This document shows, piece by piece, positions 45,174 to 54,271 of a stretch of 64,000 nt of DNA. The stretch is taken from the NCBI GenBank assembly GCA_947367855.1, contig CANBFE010000022.1:1-64000 (forward strand), in the 5' to 3' direction. Each line of letters begins with the position of its first letter. The first letter of the stretch is position 1. The notes below the pieces were generated by a model, which worked only from the letters and a program-made list of their open reading frames with translations, had not been told where the DNA came from and ran no database searches. The DNA is from an uncultured Lachnospiraceae bacterium (GTDB lineage: Bacteria; Bacillota; Clostridia; Lachnospirales; Lachnospiraceae). Made by a program: the position numbers and the translations under genes.

Positions 45174-46093
45174 GGGCGTTGACAAAGAGAAAACACCGCA
45201 AAGTAAACAGACGAGAGGATTATCTTTCCTCCATGCTGTTACTCTTTCCCTATCTGCTGCTGTTTTCCCTGTTTATTGCCATTCCGGTGCTGATTGCCGT
45301 AGGACTCTCTTTCACTTATTTTGACGTGATCCAAACGCCGCAGCTGGTGGGAGTGTCCAATTATATCGCGCTTTTAACCCAGGATGAGATCTTCCTGAAG
45401 CACATTATTCCCAATACCTTTAAGTATGCGCTGATCGTAGGGCCCGGCGGATGTATTCTCTCCTTTGTGCTGGCCTGGCTTGTGACTCAGATCCAGGCGG
45501 TGCCCAGGACCATCCTGACACTGTGCCTGTACATGCCCTCCATGGTGGGGGCGCTGATGATTCAGGTGGTGTGGAAGACCGTCTTTTCCGGGGATCAGAG
45601 GGGGCTTCTGAATGCCTTTCTGCTCAGCCACGGCTGGATCGACACCCCGGTGGCCTGGCTGCTCTCCCCGGATCATCTGCTGACCATCATGATTCTGGTG
45701 GCTCTGTGGCAGGCCATGGGTATCGGCTTCCTGGCTATGATAGCCGGAATTCTGAATGTGAACGAGGAGCTGTACGAGGCGGCTTATATGGACGGTATGA
45801 AGAACCGTTTTCAGGAGGTGGTGTACATCACCATCCCCTCCATGAAGCCCCAGATGATGTTCTCCGCGGTTATGGCAATCGTAAATGCATTCAATACCGG
45901 ATGGATCGGACCGGCGTTGGCCGGCTCCAATCCCACGCCGGATTATTCGGGGAATCTGATTCTGAACCACATTGAGGATTATGCGTTTTCCCGCTATGAG
46001 ATGGGCTATGCGGCGGCGATCTCGGTGGTGCTGTTGCTGATGATTGCCTTCTTTTCCAAGGTGGCGGGGAGATTGTTTACGGAAAGGGACTGA
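45170..46093 (+). CDS. Sugar ABC transporter permease 1a (MalF/LplB type)
   Basis: This 307-aa inner-membrane permease has six predicted helices and the cytoplasmic EAA loop EAAYMDGMKNRF followed by TIPSMKPQM, which contacts the ATPase. It pairs with the next gene to form the channel. The ATG overlaps the stop of the giant binding protein (ATGA) and has GAGGAGGAG upstream. No ATPase gene is in the operon. Confidence 0.92.
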   Translation: MRALTKRKHRKVNRREDYLSSMLLLFPYLLLFSLFIAIPVLIAVGLSFTYFDVIQTPQLVGVSNYIALLTQDEIFLKHIIPNTFKYALIVGPGGCILSFVLAWLVTQIQAVPRTILTLCLYMPSMVGALMIQVVWKTVFSGDQRGLLNAFLLSHGWIDTPVAWLLSPDHLLTIMILVALWQAMGIGFLAMIAGILNVNEELYEAAYMDGMKNRFQEVVYITIPSMKPQMMFSAVMAIVNAFNTGWIGPALAGSNPTPDYSGNLILNHIEDYAFSRYEMGYAAAISVVLLLMIAFFSKVAGRLFTERD

Positions 46094-46135
46094 CGCCGGA
46101 CGGAAAGCGCGCAGGCGCGGATGGGAGTGGAATTT

Positions 46136-47014
46136 ATGGCAAGATCAAAGTTAAAAGGAAAGAGAGTGGATCCCAGAAGCTTTTCCCGGGATCAGATCAA
46201 GTTTTACTGCATATTGATACCGATCGCCTGTCTGATGGTGCTTCCGGTGGTCTATATGTTTAACGAGGCGTTTAAGTCTCTGGGGGAATTATATGCGTTC
46301 CCCCCGACCCTGATCGCAAAGGAACCGACCCTGAGCAATTTTAAAAAGCTGTTCGAACTGTCCGGGACCACAGGGGTTCCCATGACCAGGTATCTGCTGA
46401 ATTCCGTGTTTATTACCTTGGTCACGGTGGTACTGAATATTTATATCACGGTGTCCTGTGCCTTTGTACTGTCCAAGAAAGGGCAGTACAGGGTGACCAA
46501 GTGGTTTTTCAGCATCAATCAGATGGCGTTGATGTTCGTGCAGGTGGCTGTGGCAGTGCCCAGGTATATTATAATTGTGCGGCTGGGCCTCATTGACACC
46601 TGGGCGGCGCACATTTTCCCGCTGATCGCAATGCCCATCGGGATATTCCTGATGAAGCAGTTCATAGACGACGTGCCGGACGCATTGCTGGAGGCGGCTT
46701 ATGTGGACGGAGCCGGCAACTTTACCGTGATCCGCCGGATTATCCTGCCCATGACCAGGCCGGCCGTGGCTACGGTAGCCATTCTGACGTTTCAGTCTGC
46801 CTGGCAGGCCACGGAGGCCTCCAACAACTTTATCACCAGCGATGTGATGAAAACGATTTATTACTATCTCAATGCGCTGCAGACCAACAATGCGGTGGCG
46901 TCCCGGGGAATTGTGGCGGCGGGTACGATCATTCTGTTTATACCGAATCTGATCATTTTTATCTGCATGCAGTCCAGGGTTATGAGTACCATGAGCCATT
47001 CCGGTATTAAGTAA
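46136..47014 (+). CDS. Sugar ABC transporter permease 1b (MalG/LplC type)
   Basis: This 292-aa permease has six helices and the EAA loop EAAYVDGAGNFTVIRRIILP. It forms a heterodimer with permease 1a. I chose the ATG at 46136, which has GGGAGTGG five bases upstream; an ATG 15 bases earlier lacks a site. It is followed after 12 bp by the propeller/Yip1 gene, so it is within the operon. Confidence 0.92.
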   Translation: MARSKLKGKRVDPRSFSRDQIKFYCILIPIACLMVLPVVYMFNEAFKSLGELYAFPPTLIAKEPTLSNFKKLFELSGTTGVPMTRYLLNSVFITLVTVVLNIYITVSCAFVLSKKGQYRVTKWFFSINQMALMFVQVAVAVPRYIIIVRLGLIDTWAAHIFPLIAMPIGIFLMKQFIDDVPDALLEAAYVDGAGNFTVIRRIILPMTRPAVATVAILTFQSAWQATEASNNFITSDVMKTIYYYLNALQTNNAVASRGIVAAGTIILFIPNLIIFICMQSRVMSTMSHSGIK

Positions 47015-47026
47015 GGAGAGCGCCCG

Positions 47027-49054
47027 ATGAAAAAAATAAAACGATTACTGATTGTCCTGGGCCTGCTGCTGTGTCTGACAGAACCGATCCCGGCGCAGGC
47101 GTCTCAGGCTACCAGCTATACCTACACCCATGATGACAAGATGAATTCCATCCGCACACAGGACGCTTACCTGCCCCAACAGACCATTACGAACCTTGGC
47201 CTGAATGCGGCGGAAGATATGTTCATCGACAAGAGAAATGTGATGTACATTGCAGACACCGGTAACCTGAGGATCGTAAAGTACGATATTTCCAAAGGCG
47301 AATTTCTGGAAGAGTTTTTTTATCCGGAATTTCAGGCCCCAAAGGGGATCTATGTGACGGAGGACGGAACCGTTTATGTGGCGGACAGCAAGGCCAAAGC
47401 GGTTTTTGTATTTGATGAGGACTGGCAGCTTTTGCGGAAGATGGAAAGACCCCAGGTCCCTGCTTTCGGGGATACCCCCTATGAGCCTGCCAAGGTGGCG
47501 GCGGACGGCCGGGGCAATGTGTATGTGATAGGAGAGGGTGTCTACAGCGGCGTGATTCAGATGTCCGAGACGGGGGCGTTCCAGGGATTCTTTGCGGTGA
47601 ATAAGACAGATCTGTCTTTCTTCCAGAAACTTCAGACTGTTTTCTTTACCAGAGAGCAGCTGGGCAGGCTTTTGAACCGCAATCCCCTCACCTTTGCCAA
47701 TGTGACCCTTGATAACAGAGGGATCGTATATACGGTTACACTGGGAAAGCGCACGGACCCAATCAAAAAGCATAAAACAAACGGCAGCAATATGTTTGCG
47801 GACACGGTTTACGGCTTTGACGATATAAATGATATCTGGGTGGATGAAAATCTGTTGATCTACACGGCCTCCAAGCGGGGATATGTGGATGTATACACAG
47901 CGGAGGGAGAACTGTTGTTTGAATTCGGTTCAGATGTGTCCAATATGGATGTGGCCGGGCTGTACAATGCGCTTGCCACCCTGGCGTTGGATCAAAGGGG
48001 CTATATCTGGACCATAGACGGCATAAAAGGATATCTGCAGTCCTATGCCCCCACGACTTACGTCGAAAAAGTATATGAAGCTCTGGGCTATTACAACAGT
48101 GGTCACTATGAAGAAGCGCTGCGCACCTGGGACGAGGTGCTTTCCATGAATCAGATGTCCGCGGCGGCCCACAACGGGATTGGCAAGGCCTATCTGTCCA
48201 AATATGATTTCGAAAGCGCCATAGAGCATTTCCAGGTGGCAGACAACCATGAGCTGTACTCGGACGCTTTCTGGGAGATTCGGAATCTGTGGCTGCAAAA
48301 GTATCTGGTCTATTTTCTGGCCGCGGCCGTTTTGCTGTACCTGGCCGTGGTTGTCACGGAAAGGTTGGATAAGGAGCGGAAGCTTAGACGGCTGAAAGCC
48401 AGGTGGAAAGAACGAATGATGAATGTGAAAGGCCTTGGGGATGTGCTCTATGGATTTTTCACAGCCAGGCATCCTCTGAACGGGTATTATGAAATCCGGG
48501 TGGGAAGAAAGGGGAGCCTGTTGGGAGCCGGTATTCTCTATGCGGTTGCCTTTGGGGTATTTATGTTGTATATGCTGGGAAAGGGCTTTATCTATCAGTA
48601 TTATGACATCCAGGAGCTGGACATTGGCTCCATCGTCATCGGTTTCTTCGTCTTTACCGGCCTGTTTGTGATCTGCAATTATCTGACGGCCTCCATCAAT
48701 GACGGGGAGGGAACCCTGAGGGGAGTGGCTCTGGCGGTGGCCTACGGGGCTGTGCCGTTTATCGTGTCTTTGCTGGCCGTCACGGCGCTGTCCTACTGTG
48801 TCACCGCAAACGAGGCATTTTTCCTGGATGTGCTTCTCTGGGGAGGCGGCGTGTGGACTATTGTGCTGATCTTGTTAGGTCTGCAGACCATGCATAATTA
48901 TTCGGGAAAAGAGATGGTAAAAAGTATTCTGGCCACCGGGCTGTTGATCTTTGTGGTCATTGCTGTGGTGCTGATGGTAACGATTATGTGCGAGCAGGTG
49001 GTGAAATTCCTGTCGACCTTGGGAAAGGAGCTGGTGCGGAATGTGTCATCGTAA
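47027..49054 (+). CDS. NHL-propeller/TPR/Yip1-domain membrane protein
   Basis: This 675-aa protein has a signal peptide (LLIVLGLLLCLTEPIPAQA), an extracellular beta-propeller with NHL-like blades (about 50-330: AAEDMFIDKRNVMYIADTGN, PKGIYVTEDGTVYVADSK), a short TPR segment (about 340-410: YNSGHYEEALRTWDEVL), one helix (YFLAAAVLLYLAVVV), and a C-terminal Yip1-family domain with about five helices. No enzymatic motif is seen. It lies between two permease pairs, overlaps the DUF5696 gene by 14 bp and may be an accessory sensor or scaffold for the transporter; that role is inference. The ATG has AAGGAGAG upstream. Confidence 0.85.
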   Translation: MKKIKRLLIVLGLLLCLTEPIPAQASQATSYTYTHDDKMNSIRTQDAYLPQQTITNLGLNAAEDMFIDKRNVMYIADTGNLRIVKYDISKGEFLEEFFYPEFQAPKGIYVTEDGTVYVADSKAKAVFVFDEDWQLLRKMERPQVPAFGDTPYEPAKVAADGRGNVYVIGEGVYSGVIQMSETGAFQGFFAVNKTDLSFFQKLQTVFFTREQLGRLLNRNPLTFANVTLDNRGIVYTVTLGKRTDPIKKHKTNGSNMFADTVYGFDDINDIWVDENLLIYTASKRGYVDVYTAEGELLFEFGSDVSNMDVAGLYNALATLALDQRGYIWTIDGIKGYLQSYAPTTYVEKVYEALGYYNSGHYEEALRTWDEVLSMNQMSAAAHNGIGKAYLSKYDFESAIEHFQVADNHELYSDAFWEIRNLWLQKYLVYFLAAAVLLYLAVVVTERLDKERKLRRLKARWKERMMNVKGLGDVLYGFFTARHPLNGYYEIRVGRKGSLLGAGILYAVAFGVFMLYMLGKGFIYQYYDIQELDIGSIVIGFFVFTGLFVICNYLTASINDGEGTLRGVALAVAYGAVPFIVSLLAVTALSYCVTANEAFFLDVLLWGGGVWTIVLILLGLQTMHNYSGKEMVKSILATGLLIFVVIAVVLMVTIMCEQVVKFLSTLGKELVRNVSS

Positions 49055-51461
49055 GGGTAAAAAGAGATTGGCGGCGGGGCTGCTGGCTCTGTGCATACTG
49101 GCGGGACCGGGAGTTCCCGGGGAAAAGGTTCATGCCGAATATATCCATACCAACCGCGACACGCTTCCTCCGGGACCGATGATGGAGATCAGAGAGGAGA
49201 GCGTGGAGGCCTACGAAAAGCTGTATGAGACGGCAGGGGCGGTCTATTATTTCCGGGAGGATCGGGATATTATCGCCGTGTTGGACAAGGAGAGCGGATA
49301 TCTGTGGAAGACGGGGCTGGATGCGCCTGGGGCAAAGAAGCTGAGGGCCAGGGCGTTGGGGGCTTCCACGGAGGAGGAATTTGAAGAACTGGAAAATACG
49401 CCCGTGGAAGACAATATGAATGAGATCTACACGGACATGGCCAATTCTTTGATCACAGTGGAATATCGTTCGCCGGACTCCCTGGACAGTCCCAAGAAGA
49501 TATCCTCCGCCTCCGCGGGTGCGGAGTCCGGGCTGCGGAAGCTGGAGGAGAACAGGTTTTGTCTGGACGTGGATTTCAAAGACATTGATTTGCAGATGAA
49601 AGTATACATCACTTTCGGGGAAAAGAAGATTCAGTACCATATCCCCTATGAAGAAATGACAGGAGCCGGAGTCGTGAGCATGACCAATCTGTATATCACT
49701 CCCTTTTTGGGAGCAAACGGCGGACAGCTTCTGCGATTTAACCGGGAGAGCGGGGATTATGACATCACGGAGCGGAAAGATTCCCCTCCGGGCTATGCCT
49801 TTGTGCCGGACGGAAGCGGCGCGCTGATTCGATTCCAGGATAACAACGCCATATTCCGCCAGTATACGGGAGATATATACGGCGGGGATGTCTCCCAGGG
49901 GGAATATTACAATACCCTGCTGTCGGATGCCATGCCCCTGAAAGATCCGGTGATGCCGGTGTTCGGGGTGGCACTGGGAAATGACCAGGCGGCTTTCGTG
50001 GCCTATGCGGAGGAAGGGGCGGAGTATATGAGCATTCTCTGCACGCCGGAGGAAAACACCACCTACTATACCTGGACCTGCCCCCAGTTCACCTACAATC
50101 TGAGGTACCATCAGGTCTTTAACAAGGCGGGGGACGGGTACTTCCAGATGATGGAGGAACCCAATGTATTTGACATTTCCATGACCTACGAGTTCTTGAG
50201 CGGAGACGGCAGCGGCAGTACCCAGGCGGCCGATTATGTGGGCATGGCGCTGACCTACCGAAAGCATCTGCTGGAAGCGGGAATTCTTACGGAAAGCAGA
50301 GAAGACGGGGCGTCAGGGGATATTCCGATCCGCCTGGATTTTCTCATGTCGGACGCCCAGAGCGGCGTGGTGGGACTGGAAAACATCTTGATGACTACCG
50401 CGGAGGACGTGAGAGAGATTCTTTCCGATGTGATGGACAACGGTATCCGGAATATCAATTCCGGGCTTCAGGGATGGCAGAAAAACGGAGTTACCTTTTC
50501 CAGGCCCGATTCCCGCAAGTACTCCGCCGCCGCGGGATCCCGGAGAGACTTTGAAAAGCTGATAACCGATTTCGATAAACAGGGCGTGGACATCTCCTGC
50601 CAGGTGGATTACGTGACCATCAACAAGACCATGATGAGCAGCTTTGACAATGCCGTGAAGCATGTGAACTCCTGGTATTCTTATGTGGACAAATCCAATA
50701 TTCTGCCGCCTACAGCTCCGGTGACCCAGTTTTGGTACGCCAGGCCGCAGAGGAGCGTTCAGTGGCTGGATGAGCAGTATGAGCACGCAAAAGGGACCGC
50801 GCCGTCCATGACTATCGACGGGATTGGTTCCGTCCTGACAGGGGATTACGGGGACTCCGGGCATATTACCGTGGAGGCTGCCCTGGCGATGTATCAGGAG
50901 CAGATGGAATCCATGGATCAGGTGAGAAAAAACATCGTAAATCCGGGGATGTATTTATGGCGGTATACGGACCGGTATCTGCAGGCGCCGGTGGGTCATT
51001 CCCAATTTATTTTTGAGACGGACGCGGTGCCCTTTCTGCAACTGGTGTTAAACGGAACCATGGAGGTCTATGCACCCTATGCAAATTTCTCCTTTTACAA
51101 CCAGACGGATATTCTGAAGATGATAGACTATAATGTATGCCCCTCGTTTATTCTGACCAGAGAGCCCTCCTGGAAACTGGCGGATACGGTCAGCGCCGAT
51201 CTGTACTCCACGGAATACAATCTCTACAGTAAGCTGATCCGGGAGGTGTATTCCCAGGTGAACACCGCCCTGAGTCAGGTAAAGGGATACCGTTGGGTTG
51301 ACCGTCAGGTGGCGGAGGACGGAGTTATAGTAAATGTGTACGAAAAAGACGGAAAGATTAAGAAGATTATCGTCAACTATACAGACGATCCTGTGACATT
51401 GGAGGGTGTGGATACGGCGCCGAAAAGCGCCCGGGTTACGGATGCGGTTCAGGGACAATAG
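49041..51461 (+). CDS. DUF5696-type secreted protein, possibly a glycoside hydrolase-like barrel
   Basis: This 806-aa protein has a signal peptide (AAGLLALCILAGPGVPGEKVHA), an N-terminal beta-sandwich region (about 60-300, with AVYYFREDRDIIAVLDKESGY), and a C-terminal half reading like a TIM barrel: VREILSDVMDNGIRNINSGL, FDKQGVDISCQVDYVTIN, MTIDGIGSVLTGDYG, and a late NVYEKDGKIKKIIVNY. I recall DUF5696 proteins beside sugar ABC permeases in Clostridia and Paenibacillus. No catalytic residues can be assigned with confidence, though acidic residues at barrel strand ends are present. It overlaps the Yip1 gene and precedes the second permease pair by 11 bp. Confidence 0.75.
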   Translation: MCHRKGKKRLAAGLLALCILAGPGVPGEKVHAEYIHTNRDTLPPGPMMEIREESVEAYEKLYETAGAVYYFREDRDIIAVLDKESGYLWKTGLDAPGAKKLRARALGASTEEEFEELENTPVEDNMNEIYTDMANSLITVEYRSPDSLDSPKKISSASAGAESGLRKLEENRFCLDVDFKDIDLQMKVYITFGEKKIQYHIPYEEMTGAGVVSMTNLYITPFLGANGGQLLRFNRESGDYDITERKDSPPGYAFVPDGSGALIRFQDNNAIFRQYTGDIYGGDVSQGEYYNTLLSDAMPLKDPVMPVFGVALGNDQAAFVAYAEEGAEYMSILCTPEENTTYYTWTCPQFTYNLRYHQVFNKAGDGYFQMMEEPNVFDISMTYEFLSGDGSGSTQAADYVGMALTYRKHLLEAGILTESREDGASGDIPIRLDFLMSDAQSGVVGLENILMTTAEDVREILSDVMDNGIRNINSGLQGWQKNGVTFSRPDSRKYSAAAGSRRDFEKLITDFDKQGVDISCQVDYVTINKTMMSSFDNAVKHVNSWYSYVDKSNILPPTAPVTQFWYARPQRSVQWLDEQYEHAKGTAPSMTIDGIGSVLTGDYGDSGHITVEAALAMYQEQMESMDQVRKNIVNPGMYLWRYTDRYLQAPVGHSQFIFETDAVPFLQLVLNGTMEVYAPYANFSFYNQTDILKMIDYNVCPSFILTREPSWKLADTVSADLYSTEYNLYSKLIREVYSQVNTALSQVKGYRWVDRQVAEDGVIVNVYEKDGKIKKIIVNYTDDPVTLEGVDTAPKSARVTDAVQGQ

Positions 51462-51472
51462 GAGGGATGGGT

Positions 51473-52378
51473 ATGTCGGAGAAGAGAAAGACGCATAAGA
51501 CGAAATCTTTTCAAAGAAGACAGGATAAGTACGGCTATCTGTTTATGATGCCGTGGATCCTGGGATTCCTGATCTTTACCCTGGTGCCCTTTGTGATGAC
51601 CATAGCTTTAAGCTTCACGGAGGTGAAACAGGATATCAGGGGATTTAACATTGCGTTTACGGGAATTTATAACTATAGGCAGCTGTTTTTAGTGAACACG
51701 GATTTTACGCCGGCGCTGGTGTCTTTCCTGGGAATGATCATTCCCTATACGTTAGTGGTGGTGATCATGTCCTTTATCCTGGCGCAGCTGTTAAACGGCA
51801 TTGTCAGGGGCAAGGCCGTGTATCGGACCATCTATTTCCTGCCGGTGGTGGTGCTTTCGGGCCCGGTGATGTATCAACTGATGAATTTAACGCCCGAGGT
51901 GGAGGGCCAGGTGAACGAGCTGTATTATTCGTTCCTGATCCGCATGATTTACAGCTATTCCCCCCAGGCGGCCATGGCCATGGTGGCACTGTTTGACAAT
52001 CTGTCCATTATCCTGTGGTTTACGGGGATTCCCATTGTGCTGTTTATCAACGGCCTGCAGAAGATCAATCCCAGCCTGTACGAGGCCGCCAGGATTGATT
52101 CCGCCACCGGCTGGCAGATTCTGTGGAAGATCACTATGCCCATTATCCGCCCCACGGCACTGATCGTCACGGTATTTACCATTGTGCAGCTGGGCGGTAT
52201 GGACACGATCAATCCGGTGTTGGTGATGATCAAAGACAGAACGGCAAACACCAGCGGAGGCTTCGGCTATGCGGCCACCATTTCCTGGGTCTACAGCCTG
52301 ATCGTTCTGTTGATTATAGGAGCGGCCTTCGTGCTGTTTCGGGAGCGCAAAATAAAAGAAACCCATAAATACTGGTAG
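51473..52378 (+). CDS. Sugar ABC transporter permease 2a (MalF type)
   Basis: This 301-aa permease has six helices (first: YLFMMPWILGFLIFTLVPFV) and the EAA loop EAARIDSATGWQ followed by ITMPIIRPTAL. It is a second MalF-type subunit, distinct in sequence from permease 1a. The ATG at 51473 has AGGAGG seven bases upstream; the ATG six bases earlier is too close to that site. Confidence 0.92.
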   Translation: MSEKRKTHKTKSFQRRQDKYGYLFMMPWILGFLIFTLVPFVMTIALSFTEVKQDIRGFNIAFTGIYNYRQLFLVNTDFTPALVSFLGMIIPYTLVVVIMSFILAQLLNGIVRGKAVYRTIYFLPVVVLSGPVMYQLMNLTPEVEGQVNELYYSFLIRMIYSYSPQAAMAMVALFDNLSIILWFTGIPIVLFINGLQKINPSLYEAARIDSATGWQILWKITMPIIRPTALIVTVFTIVQLGGMDTINPVLVMIKDRTANTSGGFGYAATISWVYSLIVLLIIGAAFVLFRERKIKETHKYW

Positions 52379-52391
52379 AGGAGGAGCCGTT

Positions 52392-53291
52392 ATGGCAAAA
52401 CGTATTGGAAAGGCAGTGACTTATTTCCTGCTGACCTGCATCGGATATATTTACCTGGAGCCGATTTTCCAGATGATCTCCAAAGGGATAATGTCGTCTG
52501 CGGATGTCATCAATCCGTCCATTGAGTGGCTGGCGAAATCCCCTACTCTGAATAATTTCAAGGTTGCCGCGGCGGTGCTGAATGTCCCCGGAAGCATGAT
52601 CAACTCTATGGTCTTTTCCGCGATTCTGGCGCTGTCGCAGACCTTTGTCGCGGCTATGACGGGCTATGGGATTTCCAGGTTCCGGTTTCGGGGGAAGAGT
52701 CTCTGGTTTGTGATGATTCTGCTGGCTTTTATCCTGCCTACGGCGCTGCTGATGATTCCCAGGCTGATTATCTTCATTCTGGTCCAGCAGGAAACGGGGA
52801 TACAGCTACTGGGGACGCCTATACCGCAGATCCTGATGGCTGTATTGGGACAGGGGGTCAACAGCACCATATTGATTCTGATCTGTTGGAACTTCTTTAA
52901 CCTGGTGCCCTATTCTCTGGACGAGGCCGCCATGATCGACGGAGCGGGCCCTTTGCAGACCTTTTACCACATTGCGGTGAAGCTGTCCGCCAGCACGGTT
53001 CTGATTGTATTTTTGTTCGCCTTTGTCTGGAATTGGAACGAGACCTATCAGACTTCCATGCTTTTGGGGGGCAGCATGGAACTGCTGCCGGCAAAGCTGT
53101 CCGTCTTTGACGGTCAGTTTGAGGGAATCGCCAATGCCGCCGGAACAGGTTCTACCGGCAGTTACAAGATCAATGAATCCTATAAAATGGCGGCTACCCT
53201 GATCTCCATCGCCCCCCTGCTGGTCTTGTACGGGTTCGTGCAGAGGCAGTTTATACAGGGAATCGAGAATACGGGAATTACGGGTGAATAG
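52392..53291 (+). CDS. Sugar ABC transporter permease 2b (MalG type)
   Basis: This 299-aa permease has six helices and the EAA loop DEAAMIDGAGPLQTFYHIAV. It completes a second permease pair with 2a and is the last gene before a terminator. The ATG has GAGGAGGAG upstream. Having two pairs and three binding proteins but no ATPase implies use of a shared MsmX-like ATPase. Confidence 0.92.
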   Translation: MAKRIGKAVTYFLLTCIGYIYLEPIFQMISKGIMSSADVINPSIEWLAKSPTLNNFKVAAAVLNVPGSMINSMVFSAILALSQTFVAAMTGYGISRFRFRGKSLWFVMILLAFILPTALLMIPRLIIFILVQQETGIQLLGTPIPQILMAVLGQGVNSTILILICWNFFNLVPYSLDEAAMIDGAGPLQTFYHIAVKLSASTVLIVFLFAFVWNWNETYQTSMLLGGSMELLPAKLSVFDGQFEGIANAAGTGSTGSYKINESYKMAATLISIAPLLVLYGFVQRQFIQGIENTGITGE

Positions 53292-53388
53292 AAAGTCTGC
53301 AAACGGAGAAAACCTTGTAGAGTTTTCGAAAGCAGTCAGGAAAGAGGGACTGTTTATTGTGAAACGTTACCGCACATAGGCATTTGGG

Positions 53389-53422
53389 ACGGGTGGGAAG
53401 TATCGGATTTCCCGCCCGTTTT
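53389..53422 (+). terminator. Terminator of the transporter operon
   Basis: ACGGGTGGGAA (53389-53399) pairs with TTCCCGCCCGT (53409-53419) with one G-U pair and runs into TTTT. It ends the operon about 100 bp after permease 2b. Confidence 0.8.
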
Positions 53423-53490
53423 GTAACACTTCCTTATGTCCGTATGTAATCGGTTGTGAGTTCTTTATACATGAATCCCCATTTTTCATT

Positions 53491-53750
53491 TCATCGATAA
53501 CAGGGCACAGGGATCGGAATCAGGGCTTCCGCGATATAGGTATTATCATAACTCACCAACGAGATATCCTGCGGAATCCTGTAGCCCCGTTCCGTCAGAC
53601 AGTGGGCGATTCCCGCCGCGGAGAAATCGTTGATGGCTATCACTGCGGTAGGGACATCGCAGGAACCAGTTCATCCTTCAGGAACTCTACATATGCATCA
53701 TACTTTCTTCTGTCCATGCCCTCTCCTCCGCTTCAAAGGATTTCAAGCTT
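53491..53750 (-). pseudogene. Frameshifted fragment of a LacI/GalR-family regulator
   Basis: On the reverse strand the last part reads CDVPTAVIAINDFSAAG, then CLTERGYRIPQDISLVSYDN and IAEALIPIPVP before a TGA at 53491. This is the unmistakable sugar-binding-domain ending of LacI-type repressors (ND..A.G, G..iP.DisvvsyDn). Upstream, another frame continues the same protein (GMDRRKYDAYVEFLKDELVPA), with the shift near the CCTGCGATG at about 53650-53660. The DNA-binding domain is gone. It may once have controlled the neighbouring transport operon. Confidence 0.8.
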
Positions 53751-53981
53751 ATGCCGCAGCCCTGGCCAGGCAGACGTTAGGAAGGCTGCCCCGGAAAGTG
53801 GATGTACAATATATTGCAAATTTTATTGATATGCAGTATAAATACCAAGTTGCGGAAGAGGGAGAGTCAGTATATAATAGGAGACAGGGAAGGCAGTATC
53901 ATTTTCCCATCAAAGCACCTTGGCAACAGAATAACATCAGAGACGCAGTTCCGTACAAATAAAATGTACGGAGGCAGCGTT

Positions 53982-54020
53982 ATGAAACGGGTTTATTGTC
54001 TTTATATTCGGTCAACGTAG
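53982..54020 (+). pseudogene. Truncated start of a serine recombinase
   Basis: ATG at 53982, with a GGAGG site, opens MKRVYCLY, which matches the common MKRVYCLYRVSTKGQ start of large serine recombinases in gut Clostridia (recollection). After eight codons it runs into the repeat element described below and stops at 54020. The rest of the gene is missing. The preceding 200 bp (53770-53980) hold no supportable gene. Confidence 0.55.
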
Positions 54021-54102
54021 CCCGCTACGCCTCCCTCATTCGGGTCCAATCTACCACAAATTGTGACACACAGCTGTCACAAAGCAATTTTCAAACACGC
54101 TC
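54008..54102 (-). repeat. Palindromic short repeat element, copy 1 (inverted)
   Basis: The reverse strand carries GAGCGTGTTTGAAAATT (54102-54086), a hairpin TTGTGAC/GTCACAA (54061-54082), a CACAATTTGTGGTAGATT block, and a second hairpin CGTAG/CTACG (54016-54029). The first 17 bases and the (A)TTTG(T/C)GGTA(G/T)ATT block recur in the same order in the copy at 58813, in opposite orientation. No transposase is inside, so it is a non-autonomous or REP-like element. The 54103-54271 stretch behind it has no gene. Confidence 0.7.
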
Positions 54103-54271
54103 TAGAAAATGATGCGACAGATACGAAATAGCGGGAGGGTACAGAAGGATGGGAATAGGGGCTGTTTATAAGAGAGAATCTGTATACGACATAGATGTCT
54201 TTCAAATGTAAGAGAAGAATTGGACAAAAATAGAGAAACGGATTCTATAGAACAACCGAGGAGGCAGTTTC

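Noticed and set aside
53350..53375. A LacI-type operator (GAAACGTTAC) behind the transporter operon.
   Set aside because: The half-sites do not match well, and it lies downstream of the operon it would control.
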